A DNA stretch of 64,000 nt from Pseudomonas sp. 102515 (GTDB taxonomy: Bacteria; Pseudomonadota; Gammaproteobacteria; Pseudomonadales; Pseudomonadaceae): positions 1-64,000 of the forward strand of contig NZ_JAVHTY010000004.1 of the NCBI RefSeq assembly GCF_031085165.1, given 5' to 3'. The notes below the pieces were generated by a model. That model had not been told where the DNA came from. It saw only the letters and a list, made by a program, of their open reading frames with translations, and searched no databases. Positions within the stretch are counted from its first letter, which is position 1. Each line of letters opens with the position of its first letter. Of the stretch, positions 38,584 through 48,968 are shown one piece after another. A program made the translations under genes and the position numbers.

Positions 38584-40071
38584 ATGCACGACGAACTGCC
38601 GTTCCAGCTCTACAGCGCCCAGCAGGTGCGGGATCTCGACGCCCAGCTGATCGCCGGCGGTCTGCCCGGTCTCGAGTTGATGAGACGCGCGGCGGCCGCG
38701 GCCTGGCGGTCATTGCGCCACGGCTGGCCCCATGCCGGCGCCCTCTGCGTGCTGGCCGGCGGTGGCAACAATGCCGGCGACGGCTATCTGGTCGCCAGTC
38801 TGGCGCGCAAGGCCGGCTGGCAGGCGCGGGTCTGGCACCTGGCCGAACCGGCCGGACTCCAGGGCGATGCCGCCCTGGCCCATGCCGAGGCCCTGGCCGC
38901 CGGCGTGGACATCCAGCCCTGGCGCGCGGACGCCCCGCTGGAGGGGCTGGTGGTCGATGCCCTGCTGGGCACCGGACTCAAGGGCGCCGCACGCGAGCCC
39001 TATGCCGCGGCCATCGAGCGGATCAACGCCAGCGAATTGCCGGTGGTGGCCATCGACATCCCCTCCGGGCTGGATGCCGACACCGGCGCCGCGGCGGGCG
39101 CCGTGGTGCGCGCCGATCTGACCATCACCTTCATCGGCCTCAAGCTCGGACTGTTCACCGGCAAGGGGCCGGATCACGTCGGCAGTCTGGTGTTCGAGCC
39201 GCTGATGGAGGAACCGCAGAATCCCGCCCACGCCACCGCCCAGCGCCTGGCGCCCGGCAACCTGCCGCGTCTGGCGGCGCGCCCGCTCGGTGCGCATAAA
39301 GGGCAATACGGTCATCTGCTGGTGATCGGCGGCGACGAGGGCACCGGTGGCGCGGCCATCATGACCAGCGAGGCGGCGCTGCGCTGCGGCGCCGGCATGC
39401 TCAGCCTGGCGACCCGGCCGTCCAACGTCACCGCGGTGCTGGCGCGGCGGCCAGAGGTCATGGTCGCCGGGGTGCATTCCAGTTTCGCCGTGCTGGAGCT
39501 GGCCAAGAAGGCCGATGTGCTCGCGGTCGGGCCGGGCCTGGGGCAGGGCGCCTGGGGCAAGGCGCTGGCCAGTGCCGCCGCGACGCTGGACACAGCCCAG
39601 GTCTGGGATGCCGATGCCCTCAATCTGCTGGCCGCCGGCGTGGTCGAGGCGCCGCGCGGGCCCTGGGTGATGACGCCCCATCCGGGCGAGGCGGCGCGGC
39701 TGCTGGAGGTCTCGATCAAGGACATCGAAGCCGATCGCCCCGGCAGTGTCCGCGAACTGGCGCGGCGCTACGAGGGCGTGGCGCTGCTCAAGGGCTTCGG
39801 TACCCTGATCGCCCATCCGGACGGCCGCATGGCGCTGTGCGGCGAGGGGCATCCGGCGATGGCTACCGGTGGCCTGGGGGACATCCTCACCGGTATCATC
39901 GCCGCCCTGCTGGGGCAGGGGCTGGCCCCCTTCGAGGCTGCCTGCCTGGGCGCCTGGCTGCACGGCCGTGCCGGCGCCGAGCTGGGTCGTCAGGGCCGCG
40001 GTCTCGCCGCCAGCGATCTGCCCCCGGTCGCCCGCCAGTTGCTCGAGGAACTCCAACCATGCCTGAACTGA
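38584..40071 (+). CDS. nnr: Bifunctional NAD(P)HX epimerase / ADP-dependent dehydratase
   Basis: A 495-aa fusion: the N-terminal epimerase (YjeF_N, about 10-215; [18 protein letters not shown]) and the C-terminal dehydratase of the ribokinase-like family (about 235-490; [19 protein letters not shown] with the conserved Asp, and [13 protein letters not shown]). It repairs hydrated NADH and NADPH. It begins the long operon to hflC. The 3' end overlaps tsaE by 13 bases. Start at the ATG at 38584. Confidence 0.95.
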   Translation: MHDELPFQLYSAQQVRDLDAQLIAGGLPGLELMRRAAAAAWRSLRHGWPHAGALCVLAGGGNNAGDGYLVASLARKAGWQARVWHLAEPAGLQGDAALAHAEALAAGVDIQPWRADAPLEGLVVDALLGTGLKGAAREPYAAAIERINASELPVVAIDIPSGLDADTGAAAGAVVRADLTITFIGLKLGLFTGKGPDHVGSLVFEPLMEEPQNPAHATAQRLAPGNLPRLAARPLGAHKGQYGHLLVIGGDEGTGGAAIMTSEAALRCGAGMLSLATRPSNVTAVLARRPEVMVAGVHSSFAVLELAKKADVLAVGPGLGQGAWGKALASAAATLDTAQVWDADALNLLAAGVVEAPRGPWVMTPHPGEAARLLEVSIKDIEADRPGSVRELARRYEGVALLKGFGTLIAHPDGRMALCGEGHPAMATGGLGDILTGIIAALLGQGLAPFEAACLGAWLHGRAGAELGRQGRGLAASDLPPVARQLLEELQPCLN

Positions 40072-40520
40072 CCCTGCACGCCGCCGACGAAGACGCCATG
40101 TATGCCCTGGGTGCCCGCCTGGCCCAGGCCAGCGGCGGTCGTGGCGTGCTCTATCTGCACGGTGATCTGGGTGCCGGCAAGACCACCCTGTCGCGCGGCA
40201 TCCTGCGCGGTCTCGGCCATGCCGGAGCGGTGAAGAGTCCCACCTTCACCCTGGTCGAGCCCTACGACCTGGCCAGTGGTACGGTCTACCATTTCGACCT
40301 CTACCGCCTGGCCGATCCGGAAGAACTGGAATTCATGGGGATTCGTGACTACTTCACACCCGAGGCCTTGTGCCTGGTGGAATGGCCCGAGCGCGGTCAG
40401 GGCTTTTTGCCAAAGCCGGACCTGGACATTACCATTACGCCACGCGCCGACGGCCGTGATCTGCGCCTGACTAGTCATGGCGTTCACGGCGAGGCCTGGT
40501 GCGCCGCCCTCGCGCCCTAG
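40059..40520 (+). CDS. tsaE: tRNA t6A biosynthesis ATPase
   Basis: A 153-aa P-loop protein of the TsaB-TsaC-TsaD-TsaE complex that makes t6A37 in tRNAs reading ANN codons. Walker A is [15 protein letters not shown]; the switch-like motifs are [10 protein letters not shown] and [18 protein letters not shown]. Starts inside the end of nnr (13-base overlap), so translation is coupled. Confidence 0.96.
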   Translation: MPELTLHAADEDAMYALGARLAQASGGRGVLYLHGDLGAGKTTLSRGILRGLGHAGAVKSPTFTLVEPYDLASGTVYHFDLYRLADPEELEFMGIRDYFTPEALCLVEWPERGQGFLPKPDLDITITPRADGRDLRLTSHGVHGEAWCAALAP

Positions 40521-40558
40521 GCGCCGATTCCTCGTTCTCCAGCTATACGGTCGCAGGC

Positions 40559-41989
40559 ATGCGCAAGCGTTTTTTCAGGTCGGGACTCGGCCTGTTGTTG
40601 TTGATTCTCAGCAGTCAGTTGCTGGCCGCCACCCAGATCAAGGGCATGCGCGTCTGGCGCGCGCCCGACAATACCCGTCTGGTGTTCGATCTGACCGGCC
40701 CGGTCAAGGCCAGCGTCTTCACCCTCAGTGCCCCGGATCGCATCGTCATCGACCTGTCCGGCGTGCAGCTCGACGGTGGACTGAACGAAAAGCCGCTGCG
40801 CAACACCCCCGTCACCGGCCTGCGTGCGGCCCAGCGCTCGCCCGGCGAGGTGCGCCTGGTGCTGGACACCAAGGGCGCCCTGACGCCCAAGAGCTTTACC
40901 CTGGCGCCCAACAAGGAATACGGCAATCGCCTGGTGGTCGATCTCTACGACCAGGGCACCGATCCGGCCACCAGCGACATCCCCGCCACCGTCACGCCCA
41001 ATCTGCCGGCCACCCCGGTGACCCCGGCCCAGCCAGCGACGCGTCTGCCGTCCAGCCCCAGCGGCAAGCGCGACGTGGTGGTGGTGATCGACCCCGGCCA
41101 CGGCGGAGAAGACCCGGGTGCCATCGGCCGCGGCCGGTTGTACGAGAAGAACGTGGTGCTGGCCATCGCCAAGCAGCTGCAGGCCAATCTCAACCGGCAG
41201 AAGGGCTTTCGCGCCGAGCTGACCCGCACCAGCGACTACTTCATCCCGCTGCGCCAGCGGCAGGTCATCGCCCGCAAGAAGGGCGCCGACCTGTTCATCT
41301 CTATTCACGCCGATTCGGCGCCCAGTGCCAGCGCCGAGGGCGTCACCGTCTTCGCCCTGTCTCAGCGCGGCGCCACCTCCGAGGCGGCGCGCTGGCTGGC
41401 CGATGCGGAAAACCGCTCCGACCAGGTCGGCGGGGTGTCCGATGCCCTGGACAACAAGGATCCCATGCTCGCCGGGGTGCTCATGGACCTGTCCATGACC
41501 GCCACCGTGGCTTCCAGCCTGGAGGTCGGCCAGACCATCCTCGGCCAGGTCGGGCGCGCCACCAAGCTCCTGCACACGCGGGTGGAGCAGGCTGGCTTCA
41601 TGGTGCTGAAATCGCCGGACATTCCCTCGATCCTGGTGGAAACCGGCTTCATCACCAATGCCAGCGAATCGGCCAAGCTGGCCAGCCCGGCGCACCAGGG
41701 GCTGCTCGCCCGGCAGATCCAGGCCGGTATCGTGCAGTACTTTCAGCACCGTCCGCCGCCTGGCACCTACCTGGCCTGGCAGCGCGAGCAGCGGGGCGAC
41801 AAGGTCGGCAGCGTGCGCGGCTTCGATCAGCATCGGGTACAGCCCGGCGAAAGCCTGAGCCTCATCGCCCGGCGCTATGACGTCGACCTCTCGACCCTGC
41901 GCGCCGCCAACGGGCTGCGCGGCAATCGCATCCGCTCCGGTCAGGTCCTCACCATCCCCACCCACGAACTGGCGGCCAGCAATGACTGA
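40559..41989 (+). CDS. amiB: N-acetylmuramoyl-L-alanine amidase
   Basis: A 476-aa exported septal amidase. Signal peptide ([19 protein letters not shown], cleavage near LLA-ATQ), AMIN targeting domain (about 25-130), Amidase_3 domain (about 175-395) with zinc ligands in [14 protein letters not shown], the E in YEKNVVLA, and ISIHADS, plus the catalytic glutamate in LVETGFITN, then a LysM domain at the end ([17 protein letters not shown]). It splits peptide stems from glycan strands for daughter-cell separation and is activated by EnvC-like partners. An ATG 60 bases upstream exists, but the signal peptide fits 40559. Confidence 0.93.
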   Translation: MRKRFFRSGLGLLLLILSSQLLAATQIKGMRVWRAPDNTRLVFDLTGPVKASVFTLSAPDRIVIDLSGVQLDGGLNEKPLRNTPVTGLRAAQRSPGEVRLVLDTKGALTPKSFTLAPNKEYGNRLVVDLYDQGTDPATSDIPATVTPNLPATPVTPAQPATRLPSSPSGKRDVVVVIDPGHGGEDPGAIGRGRLYEKNVVLAIAKQLQANLNRQKGFRAELTRTSDYFIPLRQRQVIARKKGADLFISIHADSAPSASAEGVTVFALSQRGATSEAARWLADAENRSDQVGGVSDALDNKDPMLAGVLMDLSMTATVASSLEVGQTILGQVGRATKLLHTRVEQAGFMVLKSPDIPSILVETGFITNASESAKLASPAHQGLLARQIQAGIVQYFQHRPPPGTYLAWQREQRGDKVGSVRGFDQHRVQPGESLSLIARRYDVDLSTLRAANGLRGNRIRSGQVLTIPTHELAASND

Positions 41990-43880
41990 ACCCCGGCGCA
42001 TCCAGCTGCTCAGCCCGCGGCTGTCCAACCAGATCGCCGCCGGCGAGGTGGTCGAGCGACCCGCCTCGGTGGCCAAGGAGCTGCTGGAGAACAGCTTGGA
42101 CGCCGGTGCCCGACGTATCGACATCGAAGTGGAACAGGGCGGGGTCAAGCTGCTGCGCATTCGCGACGACGGCCACGGCATCCCGGCGGATGACCTGCAC
42201 CTGGCCCTGGCGCGCCACGCCACCAGCAAGATCTATCACCTGGACGAGCTGGAAAGCGTCACCAGCCTGGGCTTTCGCGGCGAGGCCCTGGCGTCGGTCA
42301 GTTCGGTGTCGCGCCTCACCCTGACCTCGCGCTTTCAGGGCGAGGACCAGGCCTGGCAGGTGGAGACCGAGGGCCGCGAGATGCAACCGCGGGTACAGCC
42401 CGCCGCCCATCCCCAGGGCACCTCGGTGGAGGTGCGCGACCTGTTCTTCAATACCCCGGCGCGGCGCAAGTTCCTGCGCGCGGAAAAGACCGAGTTCGAT
42501 CACCTGCAGGAAGTGGTGCGGCGCCTGGCGCTGGCGCGCTTCGATGTGGGTTTTCATCTGCGCCACAACGGCAAGAGCGTGCTGGCCCTGCATCCGGCGG
42601 GCGATCCCCAGAGTCAGGGGCGGCGGGTCGGCACGGTCTGCAGCCCGGCCTTTCTCGAACAGGCCCTGCCGCTGGAGCACGAGCGCAACGGCCTGCGCCT
42701 CTGGGGCTGGGTCGGCCTGCCGACCTTTTCGCGCAGCCAGGCGGATCTGCAGTACTTCTACGTCAACGGCCGCATGGTGCGCGACAAACTGGTCGCCCAC
42801 GCGGTGCGTCAGGCCTATCGCGACGTCCTCTACAACGGCCGCCACCCGGCCTTCGTGCTGTTCCTGGAAGTGGATCCGGCGGTGGTGGACGTCAACGTCC
42901 ATCCCACCAAGCACGAGGTGCGCTTCCGCGACAGCCGCCAGGTGCACGACTTTCTCTACGGCACCCTGCACCGCGCCTTGGGCGATATCCGTCCCGACGA
43001 CCAGCTCGCCGTGGTGGCGCCCACGGCGTCGGCGCCGCTGAGCGGTCCGGCCGCTGGCGAATTCGGACCCCAGGGCGAGATGCGCCTGGCCGCCGCCGTC
43101 TTGCACGACAGCCCTGCGCCGCCGGCCCAGCCCTTCGCCGGTGGCGGCGGGTCGGGGGGGGACGCGCACTACGGCCCCACCCCGCAGCCCTATGCGGGTG
43201 CGCCGGTGGCGGAGGTGCAGAGCGCCTACAAGGCCTTCTTCGCGCCGCTGCCGGAGGGTGCCGAAGCCGCGTCCCTGCCGGCGGAGCAGGGCGACGTACC
43301 GCCGCTGGGCTATGCCCTGGCGCAACTCAAGGGCATCTACATCCTGGCCGAGAATGCCCAGGGCCTGATCCTGGTGGACATGCACGCCGCCCACGAGCGC
43401 ATCACCTACGAGCGTCTCAAGGTGGCCATGGCCAGCGAAGGCCTGCGCGGTCAGCCACTGCTGGTGCCGGAATCCCTGGCGGTCAGCGAGCGCGAAGCCG
43501 ATTGCGCCGAAGAGCACGGTCAGTGGTTCGAGCGCCTCGGCTTCGAATTGCAGCGGCTCGGCCCCGAGACCCTGGCCATCCGGCAGATCCCTGCGCTGCT
43601 CAAGCAGGCCCAGGCCGCGCGATTGGTGCAGGACGTGCTGGCAGACCTGCTGGACTATGGCACCAGCGATCGCATCCAGGCGCACCTCAACGAATTGCTC
43701 GGCACCATGGCCTGCCACGGCTCGGTACGCGCCAACCGGCGGCTGACCCTGCCGGAGATGAATGCCCTGCTGCGCGACATGGAAACCACCGAGCGCAGCG
43801 GCCAGTGCAACCACGGTCGGCCCACCTGGGCCCAGCTCAGCCTGGACGACCTGGACAAACTCTTCCTGCGCGGCCGCTGA
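41982..43880 (+). CDS. mutL: DNA mismatch repair protein MutL
   Basis: A 632-aa mismatch-repair ATPase. GHKL motifs: [22 protein letters not shown], and [13 protein letters not shown] flexible linker (about 340-440) leads to the C-terminal dimer domain with a putative endonuclease motif [15 protein letters not shown] (DQHAxxExxxxE type) and CNHGRPTW. Starts inside the end of amiB (8-base overlap). A run of eight G's lies in the linker (43154-43161, codons around 391), see findings. Pseudomonas uses this pathway with MutS and without MutH. Confidence 0.96.
   Translation: MTEPRRIQLLSPRLSNQIAAGEVVERPASVAKELLENSLDAGARRIDIEVEQGGVKLLRIRDDGHGIPADDLHLALARHATSKIYHLDELESVTSLGFRGEALASVSSVSRLTLTSRFQGEDQAWQVETEGREMQPRVQPAAHPQGTSVEVRDLFFNTPARRKFLRAEKTEFDHLQEVVRRLALARFDVGFHLRHNGKSVLALHPAGDPQSQGRRVGTVCSPAFLEQALPLEHERNGLRLWGWVGLPTFSRSQADLQYFYVNGRMVRDKLVAHAVRQAYRDVLYNGRHPAFVLFLEVDPAVVDVNVHPTKHEVRFRDSRQVHDFLYGTLHRALGDIRPDDQLAVVAPTASAPLSGPAAGEFGPQGEMRLAAAVLHDSPAPPAQPFAGGGGSGGDAHYGPTPQPYAGAPVAEVQSAYKAFFAPLPEGAEAASLPAEQGDVPPLGYALAQLKGIYILAENAQGLILVDMHAAHERITYERLKVAMASEGLRGQPLLVPESLAVSEREADCAEEHGQWFERLGFELQRLGPETLAIRQIPALLKQAQAARLVQDVLADLLDYGTSDRIQAHLNELLGTMACHGSVRANRRLTLPEMNALLRDMETTERSGQCNHGRPTWAQLSLDDLDKLFLRGR
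43154..43161 (+). other. G8 homopolymer tract inside mutL
   Basis: Eight consecutive G's in the Gly/Ser-rich linker of MutL (TCG-GGG-GGG-GAC). Gain or loss of one base would frameshift the gene and remove the C-terminal domain. Mononucleotide runs of this size are recognised slippage sites. Confidence 0.9.
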
Positions 43881-43922
43881 CTGCCTCGCCGCGTCCTGCG
43901 TGGCGCCCTTCGAGAATCCCTC

Positions 43923-44903
43923 ATGACCGCCTCCCTGCCACCCGCCATTTTCCTCATGGGGCCGACCGCTTCTGGCAAGACCGATCTCGCCATCGAACTG
44001 GCACGGCTGCTGCCCGTCGAGCTGATCAGCGTGGATTCGGCGCTCATCTACCGCGGCATGGACATAGGCACCGCCAAACCTGACGCCGAGCTGCTGGCCG
44101 CCTATCCGCACCGGCTGGTGGACATCCGCGATCCTGCCCAGAGCTATTCCGCTGCCGAATTTCGCGCCGATGCCCTGGCGGCCATGGCCGAGATCACCGC
44201 GGCCGGGCGCATCCCCCTGCTGGTGGGCGGCACCATGCTCTACTTCAAGGCCCTGCTCGAAGGCCTGGCCGACATGCCTGGTGCCGATGCTGGGGTACGG
44301 GCCGAAATCGAGGCGCTGGCGGCTACGGCGGGCTGGGGCGAGATCCATCGGCAACTGGCCGAGGTCGATCCGGTGTCGGCTGCGCGCATCCATCCCAACG
44401 ACCCCCAGCGCGTCCTGCGCGCCCTCGAGGTGTATCGCGTCAGCGGCCAGTCGATGACCGCGCATCGCGCGCTGCAAATGAGCGCCAATGCCGATTCGAA
44501 CGGCGCGCCCCAGACGCAATTACCCTATACTGTAGCCCAATTGATCCTGGCGCCCGGTCGGCGTGAGGTGCTCCATGCGCGTATCGCCGAGCGCTTCAAC
44601 CTGATGCTGGAACAGGGCTTCATCGACGAAGTTTCAGCCTTGCGGGAACGTCCCGATCTGCATCCTGGTCTGCCGTCCATGCGATCCGTAGGCTATCGTC
44701 AGGTGTGGGAGTTCCTGGAAGGGGACTGCACGCGGGAAGAGATGGTGGCGCGTGGCGTTGCGGCGACGCGGCAATTGGCGAAGCGGCAGTTGACCTGGTT
44801 GCGTGGCTGGCCCGCCGCGCACACCTTCGACAGCCTGGCTTGTGACAATCTGCCGCGGATCTTGAAATGCCTGGCCGGTGACACCATATCGCCCCACAGC
44901 TGA
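43923..44903 (+). CDS. miaA: tRNA dimethylallyltransferase
   Basis: A 326-aa enzyme adding dimethylallyl to A37 of UNN-reading tRNAs. P-loop [14 protein letters not shown], the substrate motif [33 protein letters not shown], and [12 protein letters not shown] are all family blocks. It precedes hfq by 87 bases; a TATACT sequence within its 3' part (44526-44531) may be an internal hfq promoter, as known in enterics. Start at the ATG at 43923. Confidence 0.96.
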   Translation: MTASLPPAIFLMGPTASGKTDLAIELARLLPVELISVDSALIYRGMDIGTAKPDAELLAAYPHRLVDIRDPAQSYSAAEFRADALAAMAEITAAGRIPLLVGGTMLYFKALLEGLADMPGADAGVRAEIEALAATAGWGEIHRQLAEVDPVSAARIHPNDPQRVLRALEVYRVSGQSMTAHRALQMSANADSNGAPQTQLPYTVAQLILAPGRREVLHARIAERFNLMLEQGFIDEVSALRERPDLHPGLPSMRSVGYRQVWEFLEGDCTREEMVARGVAATRQLAKRQLTWLRGWPAAHTFDSLACDNLPRILKCLAGDTISPHS

Positions 44904-44990
44904 ATCGTTTTCGTCCGCGTGTCCATGGTGGGCAGCGGAAACTGGCATGTCGCCAGATCGGTATTTTCATTTCTTTAGGAGAGCGACACG

Positions 44991-45236
44991 ATGTCAAAAG
45001 GGCATTCGCTACAAGACCCTTACCTGAACACCCTGCGTAAAGAGCGCGTTCCGGTTTCCATCTATCTCGTCAACGGTATCAAGCTGCAGGGTCAGATCGA
45101 GTCCTTCGACCAGTTCGTGATTCTGCTCAAGAACACCGTCAGCCAGATGGTCTATAAGCATGCAATCTCCACCGTGGTGCCGAGCCGCCCGGTCCGTCTG
45201 CCCAGCTCCGAGACGAGCGAGTCGGATAGCGAATAA
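44991..45236 (+). CDS. hfq: RNA chaperone Hfq
   Basis: An 81-aa Hfq, the Pseudomonas length. Sm1 motif ([21 protein letters not shown]) and Sm2 motif ([16 protein letters not shown]) are complete; the C-terminal tail is short. It mediates pairing of small RNAs with mRNAs and catabolite repression with Crc. GGAG precedes the ATG. hflX follows after 20 bases. Confidence 0.98.
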   Translation: MSKGHSLQDPYLNTLRKERVPVSIYLVNGIKLQGQIESFDQFVILLKNTVSQMVYKHAISTVVPSRPVRLPSSETSESDSE

Positions 45237-45256
45237 ATAACTAGAGGAGCGCCCTG

Positions 45257-46561
45257 TTGTTCTTCGAGCGTCACGAAGGTGGTGAGCGGGCCATTCTGGT
45301 CCATTTGGAAGGCCTGCATCCCGAGGCGCGCGAAGACCCTCAGGAGTTTCTCGAACTCGCGCGATCGGCGGGTGCGGAGACCGTGGCTTTTGTCACGGTG
45401 AACCGTAGCCAGCCGACAGCGCGTTATCTCATCGGTACTGGCAAGGTCGAGGAACTGCACGATCAGGTGCACGCTCATGCCGCCGATCTGGTCATCTTCA
45501 ACCATGACCTCACGCCCAGTCAGGAACGCAACCTCGAAAAAGCTTTCGAGTGCCGCGTCCTCGACCGGACCGGCCTCATTCTCGATATCTTCGCCCAGCG
45601 CGCCCGCACCCACGAGGGCAAGCTGCAGGTGGAACTCGCCCAGCTCGAACACATGAGCACGCGGCTGGTACGCGGCTGGACTCACCTCGAGCGCCAGAAG
45701 GGCGGTATCGGTCTGCGCGGTCCGGGTGAAACCCAGCTGGAGACCGACCGTCGTCTCTTGCGGATCCGCATCCGCCAGATCCGCCAGCGCCTGGACAAGG
45801 TACGCAGCCAGCGCGAGCAGGCCCGTCGCGGGCGCCGCCGTGCCGAGATCCCCTCGGTGTCCCTGGTCGGCTACACCAACGCCGGCAAGTCCACCCTGTT
45901 CAACAGTCTGACCGAGTCCGGCGTCTACGCGGCCAATCTGCTGTTCGCCACCCTCGATCCCACGCTGCGCCGCCTGGAGCTGCCGGACCTGGGGCCGATC
46001 GTGCTGGCCGATACCGTGGGCTTCATCCGCCATCTGCCGCACAAGCTGGTCGAGGCCTTTCGCGCGACCCTGGAGGAATCCAGCAACTCCGACCTGTTGC
46101 TGCACGTGATCGATGCCCACGAGGACGATCGCCAGTTGCAGATCGAGCAGGTCCAGGCGGTGCTGCACGAGATCGGTGCCGATGAGCTGCCGATGCTGGA
46201 AATCTACAACAAGCTCGATCTGCTCGACGGAGTCGAGCCGCATATCCAGCGCGATGACGAAACCGGGCGCCCGATTCGGGTCTGGGTGTCGGCGCGCGAA
46301 GGTCGCGGTCTGGAGCTGGTCGGGCAGGCCGTGGCCGAATTGCTCGGCGAGGATCTTTTCGTCGGGGTGCTGCGCCTGCCCCAGCGGCACGCCCGGCTGC
46401 GCGCTCAACTGTTCGACCTGGGCGTGGTTCGCCAGGACGATCATGATGACGAAGGCAACATCCTGTTGTCTGTACGAGTACCCCGCGCCGAACTCAATCG
46501 ACTGCTCAGCCGGGCCGGTGAAGAACCGGAAGTCTTTATCCAGCAACATGTTTTGCAATAA
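45257..46561 (+). CDS. hflX: GTPase HflX
   Basis: A 434-aa ribosome-associated GTPase acting in ribosome rescue and stress response. G1 GYTNAGKSTLFN, G3 DTVGF, G4 NKLDL, plus the HflX N-terminal domain with the blocks LIGTGKVEEL and RLVRGWTHLERQKGGIGLRG. It begins with TTG 45257 (TTG-TTC-TTC-GAG-CGT, read as MFFER), preceded by GAGGAG. It is the third gene of the hfq unit. Confidence 0.95.
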   Translation: MFFERHEGGERAILVHLEGLHPEAREDPQEFLELARSAGAETVAFVTVNRSQPTARYLIGTGKVEELHDQVHAHAADLVIFNHDLTPSQERNLEKAFECRVLDRTGLILDIFAQRARTHEGKLQVELAQLEHMSTRLVRGWTHLERQKGGIGLRGPGETQLETDRRLLRIRIRQIRQRLDKVRSQREQARRGRRRAEIPSVSLVGYTNAGKSTLFNSLTESGVYAANLLFATLDPTLRRLELPDLGPIVLADTVGFIRHLPHKLVEAFRATLEESSNSDLLLHVIDAHEDDRQLQIEQVQAVLHEIGADELPMLEIYNKLDLLDGVEPHIQRDDETGRPIRVWVSAREGRGLELVGQAVAELLGEDLFVGVLRLPQRHARLRAQLFDLGVVRQDDHDDEGNILLSVRVPRAELNRLLSRAGEEPEVFIQQHVLQ

Positions 46562-46659
46562 ACCCCCGCTCGGCGCTTTTGTTCGGGCAGGGACCATCCG
46601 GTAGCATTGGTCGGCGCGCCATTTCGGCGCGTTTTCGCGTTATCAGTAGGGAGAGCGCT

Positions 46660-47844
46660 ATGGCTTGGAACGAGCCCGGTGGCAACTCGAACAATCAAGA
46701 CCCCTGGGGCGGCCGCAACAACGGTGGCGGCAATGGTGGACGCAAGGGGCCGCCGGATCTCGACGAAGCCTTGCGTAAGTTTCAGGATCGCATCAACCGC
46801 CTGGTCGGCGGCAAGAAGCGCTCCGGCGGCAGCGGCGCCGACAGCTTCGGCTCGGGCGGTGGCAAGGGCCTGCTGCTCCTGGGCGTGCTGCTGGTCGGTG
46901 CCCTCTGGCTGTACAACGCCGTCTACGTCGTGGACGAGCAGGAGCAGGCGGTCGTGCTGCGCCTGGGCAAATACCATGAGACGGTAGGCCCTGGCCTGAA
47001 CATCTACTTCCCGCCCTTCGAGACCAAGTACCAGGAAAACGTCACCCGTGAGCGGGCCTACAGCAAGCAGGGCGCCATGCTGACCCAGGACGAGAACATC
47101 GTCGAGGTGCCGCTGACCGTCCAGTACCGCATCACCAACCTCAAGGACTTCGTCCTCAACATCGACCAGCCCGAGGTCAGCCTGCAGCAGGCGACCGACA
47201 GCGCGGTGCGCCATGTGGCCGGCTCCTCGACCATGGACCAGTTGCTGACTGATGGCCGCGAGCAGGTCGCCACCAACGTCCGCGAACGTCTGCAGCGTTT
47301 CCTCGACACCTACGGGACCGGTATCACCGTGACCCAGGTGAACATCCAGAGCGCCTCGGCGCCGCGCGAAGTTCAGGAAGCCTTCGACGACGTGATCCGC
47401 GCCCGCGAAGACGAACAGCGCGAGAAGAACCAGGCCGAAGCCTATGCCAACGGCGTGATCCCCGAGGCCCGTGGTGCTGCCCAGCGCATCATCGAGGAAG
47501 CCAACGGCTATCGCGACGAAGTCGTGGCGCGCGCCCAGGGTGATGCCTCGCGCTTCAGCCAGCTGGCGGTCCAGTACGCAGCCAATCCGCAGCTGACCCG
47601 CGAACGTCTGTATATCGAGACGATGCAGGAAGTGCTCGGCCAGGCGAGCAAGGTGATGATCACCGGTCAGGCCGGCCAGAATCTGCTCTATCTGCCGCTC
47701 GACAAGCTGATGCAGAACCGTGCCCCGGCACCGACCTCGGCCATCAGCAGCGGTGCTGCCCCGGCGGCGTCGAGCGATACGGCCGCTTCGGTCATTCGCA
47801 ACCTGCCGCAGTCCACCGAAGCGCGTACGAGGGAGAGCCGCTGA
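46660..47844 (+). CDS. hflK: FtsH protease modulator HflK
   Basis: A 394-aa SPFH/band-7 membrane protein with a glycine/asparagine-rich N-terminus, one helix at about residues 65-85 (GLLLLGVLLVGALWLYNAV), and a periplasmic SPFH domain (EQEQAVVLRLGKYHETVGPGL). With HflC it forms a large cage around FtsH and tunes proteolysis. ATG at 46660 follows GGGAGAGC. It overlaps hflC by one base. Confidence 0.96.
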   Translation: MAWNEPGGNSNNQDPWGGRNNGGGNGGRKGPPDLDEALRKFQDRINRLVGGKKRSGGSGADSFGSGGGKGLLLLGVLLVGALWLYNAVYVVDEQEQAVVLRLGKYHETVGPGLNIYFPPFETKYQENVTRERAYSKQGAMLTQDENIVEVPLTVQYRITNLKDFVLNIDQPEVSLQQATDSAVRHVAGSSTMDQLLTDGREQVATNVRERLQRFLDTYGTGITVTQVNIQSASAPREVQEAFDDVIRAREDEQREKNQAEAYANGVIPEARGAAQRIIEEANGYRDEVVARAQGDASRFSQLAVQYAANPQLTRERLYIETMQEVLGQASKVMITGQAGQNLLYLPLDKLMQNRAPAPTSAISSGAAPAASSDTAASVIRNLPQSTEARTRESR

Positions 47845-48713
47845 TGAGCAACAAATCGCTGGCCGCGCTGATCGTCGTGGTCGTTCTGGGTCTTGCCGCC
47901 TGGAGCAGTCTGTTCGTGGTGAAGGAGACCGAGCGGGCGGTAATGCTGCGTTTCGGTCGTGTGGTCGAGCCCAATCTGGAGCCCGGTCTGCACTTCAAGA
48001 TCCCGTACGTCAACCGGGTGCGCAAGTTCGATGCCCGCCTGCAGACGCTGGATACCCCGACGCAGCGTTTCCTGACGCTGGAAAAGAAAGCGGTGATGGT
48101 GGATGCCTACGCCAAGTGGCGCATCTTCAATGCCGATCGCTACTACACCGCGACTTCGGGTCTCAAGCAGATCGCCGACGAACGCCTGCTGCGCCGCCTG
48201 GAAGCGGGACTGCGTGACCAGTTCGGTCGTCGCACCCTGCACGAGGTGGTGTCCGGTGAGCGGGATGCCATGGTCGGTTCGCTGACCGCGGCGCTGAACA
48301 AGATGGCCAACCAGGAGCTGGGTATCGAGGTGCTGGACGTGCGCGTCAAGGCCATCGACCTGCCCAAGGAAGTCAGCCGCAGCGTCTATGAGCGGATGAG
48401 TACCGAGCGCGAGCGGGAAGCCCGTGAGCACCGTGCCAAGGGTCGCGAACTGGCCGAAGGCATCCGTGCCGACGCCGATCGCCAGCGCCGCGTGCTGCTG
48501 GCCGAAGCCTATCGCCAGGCCGAGCAGGCCCGTGGTGAGGGTGATGCCCAGGCGGCCCAGGTCTATTCCCAGGCCTACTCGAAGAATCCGTCGTTCTTCT
48601 CCTTCTATCGCAGCCTGCAGGCCTATCGCTCCAGCTTCTCCAGCAAGAGCGATGTCCTGGTGCTGGATCCGAAGAGCGATTTCTTCAAGTATTTCCAGAG
48701 TCCGGGGCAATGA
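47844..48713 (+). CDS. hflC: FtsH protease modulator HflC
   Basis: A 289-aa SPFH/band-7 protein, N-terminal helix (LAALIVVVVLGLAAWSSLFVV) then FVVKETERAVMLRFGRVVEP. Partner of HflK in the FtsH-modulating complex. The end has YSQAYSKNPSFFSFYRSLQAY, the family's C-terminal block. Its operon ends here at a terminator (48791-48814). The small DUF2065 gene often found after hflC in pseudomonads is absent. Confidence 0.96.
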   Translation: MSNKSLAALIVVVVLGLAAWSSLFVVKETERAVMLRFGRVVEPNLEPGLHFKIPYVNRVRKFDARLQTLDTPTQRFLTLEKKAVMVDAYAKWRIFNADRYYTATSGLKQIADERLLRRLEAGLRDQFGRRTLHEVVSGERDAMVGSLTAALNKMANQELGIEVLDVRVKAIDLPKEVSRSVYERMSTEREREAREHRAKGRELAEGIRADADRQRRVLLAEAYRQAEQARGEGDAQAAQVYSQAYSKNPSFFSFYRSLQAYRSSFSSKSDVLVLDPKSDFFKYFQSPGQ

Positions 48714-48790
48714 GGTCCGGGATGAACGGCGGCTAGGCTTCGCTCGTCGTTCATCCCCGATCGCCGATTTTTTCGTGTTATCATGAATCA

Positions 48791-48814
48791 GCCGGGGCCA
48801 TCCCCGGCTTTTTT
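48791..48814 (+). terminator. Intrinsic terminator after hflC
   Basis: GCCGGGG / CCCCGGC stem, CCAT loop, followed by TTTTTT. About 78 bases after the hflC stop. A further inverted repeat (GGGATGAACG / CGTTCATCCC, 48720-48758) precedes it. Marks the end of the nnr-to-hflC run of genes. Confidence 0.88.
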
Positions 48815-48968
48815 GCGTCCGTACGAAACCCGTGGAAGGGCGACGCCCTGGCCGATCCGGGTAGCAATCCACGGCAGAGCGGCTCGATCCGGCGGCAGGA
48901 TTCTCCAGGAATCCACTGCGCCGACCTCGGCAGCCGCGTGCCGATCCATGACATGGAGAAGAGGCCTA

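Noticed and set aside
41949-44519. An 856-codon minus-strand frame across mutL and miaA
   Set aside because: It is entirely antisense to two well-identified genes and its translation shows no domain.
48783-48968. An upstream ATG at 48783 in frame with hisZ
   Set aside because: It starts within the terminator and encodes residues unrelated to HisZ; the conserved start with a ribosome site is 48969.
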